A stretch of 17,730 nucleotides of DNA from Rhodospirillales bacterium (GCA_015654825.1 JAATGE010000048.1:1-17730); one strand, 5' to 3'; positions 5,770 to 12,397 are shown, counted from the first letter of the stretch. The notes: generated from the sequence alone by a model not told the origin. Numbers and translations: made by a program.

Positions 5770-6001
5770 GTCTTGCCCGCCTCATTGAAATGATGCGCCG
5801 CGCGCCGCCCCGATCCATCCACACCACCGCGAAACATTGTTGCCCAATTATCCCAACGCTGACGAAGCGCGCCTCATCGCCCCGCGGTGACGAATATGTA
5901 TAGAGCGTGCGTCCGTCGAACAGGTCGCGAGCGTCGCGAAAATCCAGCCCTCGGTCGTGCAGCGTTCGCAGCCGCTTCTCCTCGAACCGCTCGAATTCCA
6001 T
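5732..6001 (-). CDS. brnT: BrnT ribonuclease toxin
   Basis: The 89-residue product begins MEFERFEEKRLRTLHDRGLD and continues FRDARDLFDG, and later has RRIISMRRARHGEK, matching the BrnT family of RelE-fold mRNA-cleaving toxins. The conserved arginine/lysine-rich end (R-I-I-S-x-R-x-A-R) carries the usual active-site basic residues. The ATG at 6001 is chosen over an ATG 66 bp upstream because it matches the family start and because the predicted -10 lies only 3 bp upstream, which would make the mRNA leaderless. No damage is visible. Confidence 0.9.
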   Translation of the reverse strand: MEFERFEEKRLRTLHDRGLDFRDARDLFDGRTLYTYSSPRGDEARFVSVGIIGQQCFAVVWMDRGGARRIISMRRARHGEKANFSAILG

Positions 6002-6004
6002 TCC

Positions 6005-6033
6005 AATGTATCCACATCTGTGGACATAGTCAA
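6005..6033 (-). promoter_or_regulatory. brnTA promoter with embedded palindromic operator
   Basis: On the minus strand there is TTGACT (6028-6033), a 17-bp spacer and TACATT (6005-6010). The spacer contains the perfect inverted repeat TCCACA-GA-TGTGGA (6011-6024), well placed for BrnA repression. The -10 is 3 bp from the brnT ATG, so transcription should begin at or next to the start codon. Confidence 0.65.
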
Positions 6034-6226
6034 GTATCGGCGCGGAGCACCAGGTCATCTGCCGCACCGCGTAGCAAGCTTAGCGTGCGCGAGGCGCAGC
6101 CCAACAGGCGGCCTTCGGGCGGCGCTGTGGAAATTCCTGAGTCAAGCTGCAACGTCCATTGGTCCAGGGCGATCGCATTTAAATACCGCCAGCGCCCGTC
6201 CAACTGACGTCGGCGGGCCAGGAACA

Positions 6227-6313
6227 ATTAACAAAAGTTTTTGCTTCTCTTTTCAAAAAAAGTGCTTTTCTCTTGTTCTTTTTTGAAAAAAAGAACCAAA
6301 AAACTTTTGTTAA
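6227..6313. repeat. AT-rich dispersed repeat, two copies head to head
   Basis: Copy B (6275-6311) is 37 bp long and identical to 14963-14999 inside lptD. It contains the near-palindrome GTTCTTTTTTG/AAAAAAAGAAC and ends CTTTTGTT. A diverged inverse copy A occupies about 6227-6265, so the two form a large hairpin with AACAAAAGTTTTT outer arms. The base composition is in sharp contrast with the GC-rich surroundings. Confidence 0.8.
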
Positions 6314-6380
6314 CTTGGCTTTCGTTTCGGGTCGAAGCGTCCGACTCGAATGTCATGCCAAGAAAATTCCAAATGCGATT

Positions 6381-6429
6381 CCCCTCACCCTTGGTGTGGG
6401 GGTCGCCACGCCGCAAGGGCGGCTCGCGA
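6381..6429 (-). terminator. Hairpin cluster downstream of the RelE/ParE-like gene
   Basis: CCCCTCACC (6381-6389) pairs with GGTGTGGGG (6393-6401) with one mismatch, followed by a second GC hairpin around GCCGCAAGGGCGGC. It lies about 20 bp past the toxin stop on the minus strand, so it may terminate that operon. There is no clear T-run, so a REP-like repeat is equally possible. Confidence 0.35.
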
Positions 6430-6451
6430 TGACGGAACTGCGGAGGGATCA

Positions 6452-6739
6452 CTAATCGAAATGTTCTGGCCAGCGTTGGCGGCCGTGCAGGACGCGGAGG
6501 ATTTCTATGCGCTCGGCGGTGATGCGATAGGGCAATCGATAGGGGGTTCGGCCGACGACGAGTTCGCGCGTGCCAGGGCGGCGGCCGGGGCGGCCGATGT
6601 TGGGGAAGCGGACGAGGGTTTCTGCGGCTTGCAGGACCAGCTCTATCTGGCGTACGGCGGCGCCTGGGTTGTCGAGGGTGATGTAGGCGCGGGCCGCCGC
6701 CAGGTCCCGCAGTGCCGGTTCGCTCCAGACTAGCTGCAT
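6452..6739 (-). CDS. RelE/ParE-family toxin
   Basis: The 95-residue product has the ParE/RelE fold signature. It starts with a short strand and SEPALRDLAAARAYI, then NPGAAVRQIELVLQAAETL and FPNIGRPGRRPGTRELVV, and ends YRLPYRITAERIEILRVLHG followed by RQRWPE. The family either poisons gyrase (ParE) or cleaves ribosome-bound mRNA (RelE); the sequence alone does not decide. The start overlaps the end of the upstream antitoxin gene by 10 bp. It appears full length. Confidence 0.88.
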   Translation of the reverse strand: MQLVWSEPALRDLAAARAYITLDNPGAAVRQIELVLQAAETLVRFPNIGRPGRRPGTRELVVGRTPYRLPYRITAERIEILRVLHGRQRWPEHFD

Positions 6740-6999
6740 TCAGGGGCGGGCAACTCGCTCGGCGCGTCCCATGACCGCACCCAGGCAACGACTTGCTCGT
6801 GCGCCACGACGCGGCCGGCGTCGGCAGCTTTGACGCCTTCGTCAATGGCGGCGAGATGCCAGGCCTGAACGGCGACATAGTCCTTCACTGCCTGTTCGAT
6901 CACCCAGGATTTCGGCCGATCGAGAGACGCGGCGATAGAGGCGATTTGGTCGTTGAGTTCCGCCGGCAAGCGCACGCTCACTGGCATGGTTTTGGTCAT
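6730..6999 (-). CDS. CopG/RHH-family antitoxin (ParD/RelB-like)
   Basis: The 89-residue product begins with a ribbon-helix-helix domain (PVSVRLPAELNDQIASIAAS, then LDRPKSWVIEQAVKDYV, residues 6-42). The C-terminal segment (about 45-89) would cover the toxin. It is the first gene of a two-gene operon with the RelE/ParE-like toxin and probably represses its own promoter at the palindromes near 7023-7048. Confidence 0.88.
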   Translation of the reverse strand: MTKTMPVSVRLPAELNDQIASIAASLDRPKSWVIEQAVKDYVAVQAWHLAAIDEGVKAADAGRVVAHEQVVAWVRSWDAPSELPAPECS

Positions 7000-7022
7000 G
7001 TGCGAGGCGCCTTCGTGGTGGC

Positions 7023-7056
7023 GTAGTACAGTGCACTACGATGTAGTGGCAGTCAA
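7023..7056 (-). promoter_or_regulatory. Operator/promoter of the RHH-RelE toxin-antitoxin operon
   Basis: CACTAC-GAT-GTAGTG (7034-7048) is a perfect 6-bp-arm palindrome. It overlaps a second, GTAGT-N7-ACTAC (7023-7039). On the minus strand TTGACT (7051-7056) would serve as the -35, with the palindromes covering the spacer and -10. The exact -10 is uncertain. Confidence 0.55.
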
Positions 7057-7112
7057 CGCGGGCAAGGATATTGAATCGCGCCCGTCTCAATCTCTGAGCC
7101 GCCGGATCGAAA

Positions 7113-7805
7113 TTACCAGGGAATAGTCGCCCCCGTGTAATCCAGATACGCGACGCCGCGGTCGGCGCCACGGGCGGCGATGACGTCGGCCATGCCGCGT
7201 ACGCTGGTGGCGATGTCGAGCGGGGCCGAACTGCCGCCCATTTCGGTGCGGACCCAACCGGGGTGCATCAGCAGCACCGCGCGGTCCGGATGGCGTAGCG
7301 CGAACGAACTTCCCAGCATGTTCAGCGCAGCCTTGCTGGCGCGGTACAGCTCCATGCCGCCGGCGTTGTTGGCGATCGAGCCCAGAATGCTGGTCATCAG
7401 CACAATCGGCGCCTGCGACTTCAACACCGGCAACAGTGCCTCCGCCACCACGGGCGGCGCGTAGCTGTTGGTCAGGAATTCCAGCGCCGCGCCGTCCTGC
7501 GGGACCTGGTGGATCGGCGCATCGGAAAAACCGCTCCGGCCGGCGACCACGAACAGCACGTCGGCGTGCGTACCGGCGAGGCGTTCGGCGAGGGCGGCCG
7601 CGTCGCCCGGGGCCATGACGTCCAGCGCCTCGATGCGCAGCCGGCCGGGGTGCGCCTCGGCCAGCGCGGCGAGCCGCGTCGCCCGGACCGGATCGCGGGC
7701 GGTGGCCACCACCTGCCAGCCACGCGCCAGGTATTCTTCGGCGAGCCCCAGGCCCAGGCCGCGCGAGGCGCCGATCAGCAGAATGGTAGCCGGTGTCGTC
7801 GTCAT
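7113..7805 (-). CDS. SDR-family oxidoreductase
   Basis: The 230-residue product has a short-chain dehydrogenase fold. The nucleotide-binding GASRGLGLG is at 12-20. The usual NNAG is replaced by VVAGRSG (about 86-92). The catalytic residues are S139 (in LMTSILGS) and Y154-x3-K158 (YRASK). It ends HPGWVRTEMGG... and YLDYTGATIPW. It most resembles the C-factor/CsgA-like SDR subgroup, and the substrate is not predictable. The ATG at 7805 is chosen because the Rossmann motif follows within 12 residues and GCGAGG precedes it. It diverges from cvpA. It marks the return of ordinary GC-rich chromosomal genes after the accessory region. Confidence 0.88.
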   Translation of the reverse strand: MTTTPATILLIGASRGLGLGLAEEYLARGWQVVATARDPVRATRLAALAEAHPGRLRIEALDVMAPGDAAALAERLAGTHADVLFVVAGRSGFSDAPIHQVPQDGAALEFLTNSYAPPVVAEALLPVLKSQAPIVLMTSILGSIANNAGGMELYRASKAALNMLGSSFALRHPDRAVLLMHPGWVRTEMGGSSAPLDIATSVRGMADVIAARGADRGVAYLDYTGATIPW

Positions 7806-7940
7806 GGCGAGCCTCGCAAAGGGGAAGGCGAAAACATGGGTCACGCCGCGACCTGCGCCAAGTCCGACACGGTCGGGCGGCCGGCGACGCACACCCGCCG
7901 ACAACCACTTGGCGCGGCGCGGCGGCTGCCACATAAGGCC

Positions 7941-7994
7941 GCATGTCAGATTCAAGACGCATGTCGGATGCAGGACACATGTCAGGCGCAAGAC
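7941..7994 (+). repeat. Three tandem 18-bp units before cvpA
   Basis: The units are 7941-7958 (GCATGTCAGATTCAAGAC), 7959-7976 (GCATGTCGGATGCAGGAC) and 7977-7994 (ACATGTCAGGCGCAAGAC). Each contains CATGTC and ends with GAC. The array stops 7 bp before the cvpA ATG. Confidence 0.85.
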
Positions 7995-8005
7995 GGGCCG
8001 CATGA
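7943..8005 (+). CDS. Possible 20-aa leader peptide coupled to cvpA
   Basis: Starting at the ATG of the first repeat unit, the frame reads MSDSRRMSDAGHMSGARRAA and stops at TGA 8003-8005, overlapping the cvpA ATG (8002) as ATGA. The 18-bp period equals six codons, so the peptide repeats RMSDxx. Each unit supplies an in-frame ATG. No strong Shine-Dalgarno precedes it, so translation is speculative. Confidence 0.3.
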   Translation: MSDSRRMSDAGHMSGARRAA

Positions 8006-8625
8006 ATCTGGTCGATCTCGGCGTTCTCGGCATCGTCGGCATTTCCGCACTGCTCGGCTTGTCGCGCGGGTTCGTGCGGGAAATGCTCGGCCTCGGGGCC
8101 TGGCTGCTGGCGCTCTACGGCGCGTGGCGCTTCGGGCCGGCGCTGCTGCCGGCGGCCAACAGCGCGTTCGGCAATCCGGACCTGGCCAGCGTCGCGGCCT
8201 ACGCCGGCACGTTTGTCGTGCTGGTGATCGTGCTGTCGCTGCTCGCCAACCTGGTTGGGCGCATGGTGCGGGTCTCGGCGCTTGGCGGGCTGGACCGCAC
8301 GCTGGGTTTGGCGTTCGGCGTGTTGCGCGGCGGGCTGGTGGTGGTGGCGGGCTACATCCTGCTCGGCGCGCTGTTGCCGCACCCGGACGCCTGGCCGCCG
8401 CAAATCAAGCAGGCGCGCACCATGCCGCTGCTGTTCGAGGGCGCCACCTGGCTGGCGGCGCGGCTACCGGACCGTGTGCGCCCCGCCGTGGCGCCGCCGC
8501 CGGGCGCCGCGCCGACGACCGCCGCCGACCTGATGCAGCTCACCCCTGCGGGCGGCGCGCGTGACCCGCGGCCACCGCATCCCCAGTTGAGCGCCGTACC
8601 CGACCCCTCCGGAGTTCCGCCATGA
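8002..8625 (+). CDS. cvpA: CvpA-family inner-membrane protein
   Basis: The 207-residue protein has four apolar segments (about 4-20, 28-45, 66-85, 104-126) and the family loop SALGGLDRTLGLAFGVLRGG at 92-111. The C-terminal 60 residues are proline/alanine-rich and probably disordered. CvpA is known from colicin V production and from its conserved link to purF; the precise role in the envelope is unsettled. Its stop overlaps the purF start (ATGA), so the two are translationally coupled. The ATG at 8002 is the start that fits the family N-terminus (MNLVDLGVLGIVG). Confidence 0.92.
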   Translation: MNLVDLGVLGIVGISALLGLSRGFVREMLGLGAWLLALYGAWRFGPALLPAANSAFGNPDLASVAAYAGTFVVLVIVLSLLANLVGRMVRVSALGGLDRTLGLAFGVLRGGLVVVAGYILLGALLPHPDAWPPQIKQARTMPLLFEGATWLAARLPDRVRPAVAPPPGAAPTTAADLMQLTPAGGARDPRPPHPQLSAVPDPSGVPP

Positions 8626-10094
8626 TCACCTCGCGGCCATGGGACGACGACAAGCCGCACGAGGAGTGCGGTGTATTTGGCGTGTGGAATGCACCCGATG
8701 CGGCGGCGCTGACGGCGCTGGGGCTGCACGCGCTGCAGCACCGCGGCCAGGAAGCCACCGGCATCGTCACCTATGACGGGCAGCGCTTCCACTCCGAAAA
8801 GGGTCTGGGGCTGGTCGGCGACGTGTACCACGACCCGCGGGTGATGGCGGGGCTCAAGGGGCGCAGCGCCATCGGGCATAATCGCTACGCCACGACCGGC
8901 GAGACGATCCTGCGCAATGTGCAGCCGCTGTTCGCGGAATTCGAGTTCGGCGGCTTTGCCGTCGCGCATAACGGCAACCTCACCAACGCGGCCGGGTTGC
9001 GGCGCGAGCTGGTGCGGCGGGGCTGCATCTTTCAGTCCACCATGGACAGCGAGGTGTTCATCCACCTGATTGCCATGAGCGAGTATTCCACCGTCGTGGA
9101 CCGGCTGATCGATGCGCTGCGCCAGGTGGTCGGTGCCTACTCGCTGGTGGCGCTGTCGAACGAGGCGCTGATCGGCGTGCGCGATCCGCTCGGGGTGCGG
9201 CCGCTGATCCTGGGGCGCATCGGGCTGCCGCACGAGGAGCCGGCGTGGGTGCTGGTGAGCGAGACCTGCGCGCTGGAAATCATCGGCGCGGAATTCGTGC
9301 GCGACGTGGAGCCCGGCGAGATCGTGGTGATCGACGATCGCGGCGTGCACAGCATCAAGCCGTTCGGCGCGGCCAAGCCGCGGTTTTGCGTGTTCGAGTA
9401 CATTTATTTCGCGCGGCCCGATTCCGTCATGGACGGCACGCCGGTTTATGCCGCGCGGAAAAGCATCGGCGCCGAACTGGCGCGGGAAAGCCACGTCGCG
9501 GCGGATATCGTCGTGCCGGTGCCGGATAGCGGCGTGCCGGCCGCCATGGGCTACGCGACCGAAAGCGGCATTCCATTCGAGCTCGGGATTATTCGCAACC
9601 ATTATGTCGGGCGCACCTTCATCGAGCCGACCGACCATATCCGCAATCTTGGTGTTAAGCTGAAACATTCTGCCAACCGGGCGATCCTGCAAGGCAGGCG
9701 GGTGATCCTGGTGGACGATTCGATCGTGCGCGGGACCACCAGCCGGAAAATCGTCGAAATGGTGCGCGCCGCCGGCGCCAGCGAAGTGCATATGCGCATC
9801 TCGTCGCCGCCGACGACGCATTCGTGCTTTTATGGCATCGACACGCCGGAACGGGAGAAATTGCTGGCCGCACAACACGATGTCGGGGAAATGGCGCGGC
9901 TGATCGGTGCCGACAGCCTGGCGTTCATTTCGATCAACGGCTTGTATCGCGCACTCGGGCGCGGCTCACGCAACGCGGCGAGCCCGGCTTATTGCGATGC
10001 GTGCTTTACCGGTGATTATCCGGTGCCGCTGACCGATTTCGACAAGGGTGGTAGCCGGCAGTTGAGCCTGCTGGAGGAAATCAGTGCGGTGTGA
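8622..10094 (+). CDS. purF: Amidophosphoribosyltransferase PurF
   Basis: This 490-residue enzyme catalyses the first committed step of purine synthesis: PRPP plus glutamine gives phosphoribosylamine. EECGVFGV places the N-terminal nucleophile at C16 after a 15-residue propeptide. The glutamine-site motifs are HRGQEATGI (40-48) and GHNRYATTG (85-93). The PRPP loop VILVDDSIVRGTT is at 361-373. Cysteines at 256, 402, 458 and 461 match the four 4Fe-4S ligands of the Bacillus-type enzyme, so an oxygen-sensitive cluster is expected. The length is normal. It is translationally coupled to cvpA and followed by a GC-rich repeat that may end the transcript. Confidence 0.97.
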   Translation: MITSRPWDDDKPHEECGVFGVWNAPDAAALTALGLHALQHRGQEATGIVTYDGQRFHSEKGLGLVGDVYHDPRVMAGLKGRSAIGHNRYATTGETILRNVQPLFAEFEFGGFAVAHNGNLTNAAGLRRELVRRGCIFQSTMDSEVFIHLIAMSEYSTVVDRLIDALRQVVGAYSLVALSNEALIGVRDPLGVRPLILGRIGLPHEEPAWVLVSETCALEIIGAEFVRDVEPGEIVVIDDRGVHSIKPFGAAKPRFCVFEYIYFARPDSVMDGTPVYAARKSIGAELARESHVAADIVVPVPDSGVPAAMGYATESGIPFELGIIRNHYVGRTFIEPTDHIRNLGVKLKHSANRAILQGRRVILVDDSIVRGTTSRKIVEMVRAAGASEVHMRISSPPTTHSCFYGIDTPEREKLLAAQHDVGEMARLIGADSLAFISINGLYRALGRGSRNAASPAYCDACFTGDYPVPLTDFDKGGSRQLSLLEEISAV

Positions 10095-10105
10095 GGAAGG
10101 GAAGC

Positions 10106-10155
10106 AAGGCCAGGGCTCTGCCCTGGACCCGCTGGGGACAAGTCCCCAGACCCCG
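10106..10155 (-). repeat. GC-rich bipartite hairpin repeat, copy 1
   Basis: It contains two adjacent hairpins, CCAGGGCTCTGCCCTGG and CTGGGGACAAGTCCCCAG. It is close to the reverse complement of 10238-10288. It lies 12 bp past the purF stop and may terminate purF transcripts. Confidence 0.75.
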
Positions 10156-10237
10156 ATGAGCGCTGCGCGGCTCGTCATCGTTTCCCCGGCGAACCAAGTA
10201 CATGGACTTTCAGGCTTCCCCGTTCCCTCCCATGAAT

Positions 10238-10288
10238 GGGGGTCTGGGGCCTCAGGCCCCAGCGGGTCCAGGGCAGAGCCCTGGCCTT
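10238..10288 (+). repeat. GC-rich bipartite hairpin repeat, copy 2
   Basis: It has the same two-hairpin unit (CTGGGGCCTCAGGCCCCAG, then CCAGGGCAGAGCCCTGG) in inverted orientation to copy 1, with 82 bp between them. It runs up to 5 bp before the likely start of the next SDR gene. A third copy is at 11918-11975. Confidence 0.75.
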
Positions 10289-10292
10289 ATCC

Positions 10293-11006
10293 TTGACTAA
10301 CCTTCTCTCTGGCCGCGTAGCCCTGATCACCGGCGCCAGTCGCGGCATCGGCGCCGCCACGGCCGTCGAGCTGGCGCGGCTGGGTGCGCATGTAGTGCTG
10401 ATCGCCCGCACGCAGGGCGGCCTCGAGGAAACCGACGACACGGTGCGCGCCGCGGGCGGCCAGGCCACGCTGCTGCCGATGGATTTGCGCAAGCCGGAAT
10501 CGCTCGATCCGGTCGGTCCCAGCCTGCTGCAGCGTTTCGGCCGCCTCGACATCCTGGTGCACAACGCCGGCGCGCTCGGCAAACTGACGCCGGTGGGCCA
10601 TATCCTGCCGAAGGACCTGGATGAGTGCGTGGCGGTGAATTTTTCCGCCGCTTATCGGCTGATCCGTACTTGCGGGCCGCTGCTTGCCGCCAGCGATGGT
10701 GGTCGCGCGGTATTTGTGACCAGCCGGGTGGCGCGGGAGCCGCGGGCTTATTGGGGCGCCTATGCGGCGACCAAGGCGGCGATGGAGACGCTGGTGCGCA
10801 CCTGGGCGGACGAAACCGAGGGCACGTCGCTGCGGGTTAACATTTTCGATCCCGGCCGCACCGCGACGCGCATGCGGGCGACGGCGTTTCCGGGCGAGGA
10901 TCCGCGTACGCTGCCGGCGCCCGGCGCGCGGGCGGCCGAACTGGCGCTGCTTTGCCTGCCGAGCGAAACGAGACACGGCGCGATCGTCAGGGCTGACGCC
11001 GGCTAG
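10293..11006 (+). CDS. SDR-family oxidoreductase (YciK-like)
   Basis: The 237-residue product is a classical SDR with TGASRGIG at 13-20, HNAG at 90-93, S144 in VTSR, and Y157-x3-K161 in YAATK. It resembles YciK and other short oxidoreductases of unknown substrate. The start is a problem: the only codon close to the fold is TTG at 10293 with no Shine-Dalgarno, because the GC-rich repeat occupies the upstream DNA. An in-frame ATG at 10236 would translate the repeat itself as MGVWGLRPQRVQGRALALS. I prefer the TTG. The rest of the enzyme is intact. Confidence 0.85.
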   Translation: MTNLLSGRVALITGASRGIGAATAVELARLGAHVVLIARTQGGLEETDDTVRAAGGQATLLPMDLRKPESLDPVGPSLLQRFGRLDILVHNAGALGKLTPVGHILPKDLDECVAVNFSAAYRLIRTCGPLLAASDGGRAVFVTSRVAREPRAYWGAYAATKAAMETLVRTWADETEGTSLRVNIFDPGRTATRMRATAFPGEDPRTLPAPGARAAELALLCLPSETRHGAIVRADAG

Positions 11007-11115
11007 GCGCCGTGGAAAGCGTGGCCGCGTCGTTCGGCCAAATGGCCGCCGCGCTTGACAGCGCCGCCTGCCGTTCGGAACGTGGACCCGGTTAATCACA
11101 CTGGAAAAATGCACG

Positions 11116-11514
11116 ATGTCTCCCCGGACTCTGCTTTGTCTCACCGTTACGGCGCTGCTGGGCGCCTGCGCCGCGAACCCGGTGCCGGTCGTGGGAATCC
11201 CAGGTCCCAACAAGGATTTTGCCACATTCCAGAAGGATGAGCAGGCGTGTCGCGCGGCGGCGGTGCAGGTCGCTCAGCCGTCGAACGGCGCGCAGGGGGG
11301 CCCGGCCGCGCCGGCTTCCGGCACCCAGAAAGTCGGCTGGCAACAATTCTTTACAGGCTACGCGCAATGCCAGGCCGCGCACGGCAATTACGTGCAGCCG
11401 GTGCCGTGGGTGGTTGCCTATGCAACCTATCTGGGACCCGGCCAGGCCTATCCGATGGGGTACCCGCCGCCTTATCCGCCGCCGGTTTATCCGCCCCCGT
11501 ACGCCTATCCGTAA
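11116..11514 (+). CDS. Proline/tyrosine-rich lipoprotein, hypothetical
   Basis: The 132-residue protein has a type II signal sequence (MSPRTLLCLTVTALLGAC) with lipobox LLGAC and lipidation at C18. The mature part has two further cysteines (in EQACRAA and YAQCQAAHG) that could form a disulphide. It ends in a PPPYPPPVYPPPYAYP tail of the kind seen in surface-exposed or peptidoglycan-proximal lipoproteins. No family is recognised. A TTGACA at 11055-11060 could be its -35, but the -10 is poor. Confidence 0.75.
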   Translation: MSPRTLLCLTVTALLGACAANPVPVVGIPGPNKDFATFQKDEQACRAAAVQVAQPSNGAQGGPAAPASGTQKVGWQQFFTGYAQCQAAHGNYVQPVPWVVAYATYLGPGQAYPMGYPPPYPPPVYPPPYAYP

Positions 11515-11526
11515 GCGTCAGTAATC

Positions 11527-11894
11527 GTAGGGCGTGCTCCAGCACGCCAACGCGACGTCCATTGGCAATGCCTATGGTCTGGCAATACGACCTGGGCATC
11601 GATGTGAAACGGAAGGCGCGGCAGTTCCGCGCGCACCGCGTCGCGCAATGGGGCAATTTCGGTGGACAACAAGTTCGAGCGCCGGTCCTGGCGATTTATC
11701 GTGACGAAATTAGGCGTCACCAGGGACGCGATTGCGGCGATAATCCGGTATCGCGGCGTGCTGCCCATTTACGGTGCGTTGAGGGTGCGTACCGTTGCAT
11801 TGTTGTAGCACGGGCGTTGGCCCATCGACGCGGGCCGCTTAAGCGGGGGCGGGAGTGTGGGCTGCTTGCGTTGGCGTGCTGGAGCACGCCCTAC
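11527..11894. mobile_element. Relic of a REP-associated element bounded by 27-bp inverted repeats
   Basis: Bases 11527-11553 and 11868-11894 are exact inverted copies (27 bp). Each contains the hairpin GGCGTGC-TCCA-GCACGCC, a REP-like structure. Between them lies a degenerate RAYT transposase fragment. Such REP-RAYT units are known from gammaproteobacteria and others, where RAYT processes REP hairpins. Confidence 0.7.
11556..11751 (-). pseudogene. RAYT (REP-associated tyrosine transposase) N-terminal fragment
   Basis: From 11751 leftward the frame reads (ATA)PDYRRNRVPGDA. After a one-base frameshift near 11713 it continues FVTINRQDRRSNLLSTEIAP, then LRDAVRAELPRLPFHIDAQV and VLPDHRHCQWT. This matches the N-terminal part of RAYT proteins, including the HUH-type H-x-H in PDHRHC. 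The start codon appears mutated to ATA, one base is missing at PGDA-Y/F, and everything after CQWT is gone, replaced directly by the left inverted repeat. The catalytic tyrosine region is absent, so it is inactive. Confidence 0.72.
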
Positions 11895-11917
11895 TGTTGC
11901 TCGGAACGAACAAAATT

Positions 11918-11975
11918 GGGGTTTGGGGCCTACGGCCCCAACGGGGTCCAGGGGCAGCGCCCCTGGCCTTTTCTT
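11918..11975 (+). repeat. GC-rich bipartite hairpin repeat, copy 3
   Basis: TTGGGGCCTACGGCCCCAA followed by CCAGGGGCAGCGCCCCTGG has the same two-hairpin organisation as 10238-10288, ending in CCTTTTCTTT. On the plus strand the final T-rich run makes it a credible terminator. It lies just past the end of the gene 11987-12397, which is read from the other strand. Confidence 0.7.
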
Positions 11976-11986
11976 TCAACCACCCC

Positions 11987-12397
11987 CTACCCGAAAGCGT
12001 GGATCACCTGCGCACCCGGGCGGCCCGGTGCACGGGGGCCGCCGCACGATAGCAGCGCCGCCAGCGCGTCGGCGACGGAGGCGAACCGCCCCACGTCGGC
12101 GCCGCTGACGCTGGACCAGGCCAGGATGCTGCCACCGCTGCGCGCGACGCCCCAGCTCGCCCATGCCTCGCCGCGGCGGTAGATGCTCAGGAAACTCTCC
12201 ACCTCCGGCGGATCGTCCGGCGAGCGTTCATGCACCACCAGGCGGTCGTAACCGTAGCCGCGGGCCTGCTCCAGCCACATCATGGCCTCCATGCGGTCGC
12301 TCAGCGTGAGGCGGGCGCTGCCACCGGCGCGCGGCGCGAACGAAATGATATTCGTGCCTTCGCCGAGGCTTGCAACCCCTAGTTGTGACGCGCCCAC
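11987..12397 (-). CDS. Hypothetical protein
   Basis: A 136-residue ORF of soluble character contains DRMEAMMWLEQARGYGYDRL, then VVHERSPDDPPEVESFLSIY and RRGEAWASWGVARSGGSILA. The alternation of hydrophobic and charged residues and the absence of an equally good frame on the other strand support a real gene. The family is not recognised. GTG at 12397 is the only start that covers the conserved-looking part. It is divergent from lptF. Confidence 0.6.
   Translation of the reverse strand: MGASQLGVASLGEGTNIISFAPRAGGSARLTLSDRMEAMMWLEQARGYGYDRLVVHERSPDDPPEVESFLSIYRRGEAWASWGVARSGGSILAWSSVSGADVGRFASVADALAALLSCGGPRAPGRPGAQVIHAFG

Larger units (their letters stand above)
6034..6451. other. Repeat-rich stretch between brnT and the parDE-like pair
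   Basis: No gene is supported. It holds about 190 bp of unremarkable sequence, then an AT-rich head-to-head repeat (6227-6313), then GC-rich hairpins before the toxin stop (6381-6429). Confidence 0.5.

Noticed and set aside
2168..7112. Integrase-driven genomic island with tRNA attachment site
   Set aside because: No integrase, recombinase or tRNA gene is visible in the window; only the thyX-tail repeats suggest insertion.
7941..7994. CRISPR array
   Set aside because: Units are contiguous 18-mers without spacers.
8352..9878. 508-codon ORF on the minus strand
   Set aside because: It is an antisense shadow of purF and cvpA caused by high GC; its translation is low-complexity His/Arg/Ala-rich with no domain.
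11055..11083. Sigma-70 promoter for the lipoprotein gene
   Set aside because: TTGACA is good, but the sequence at -10 (GAACGT) is poor.
11247..12182. 311-codon plus-strand ORF over the lipoprotein end and the RAYT relic
   Set aside because: It crosses a real gene, a repeat and a pseudogene in frames unrelated to any of them.
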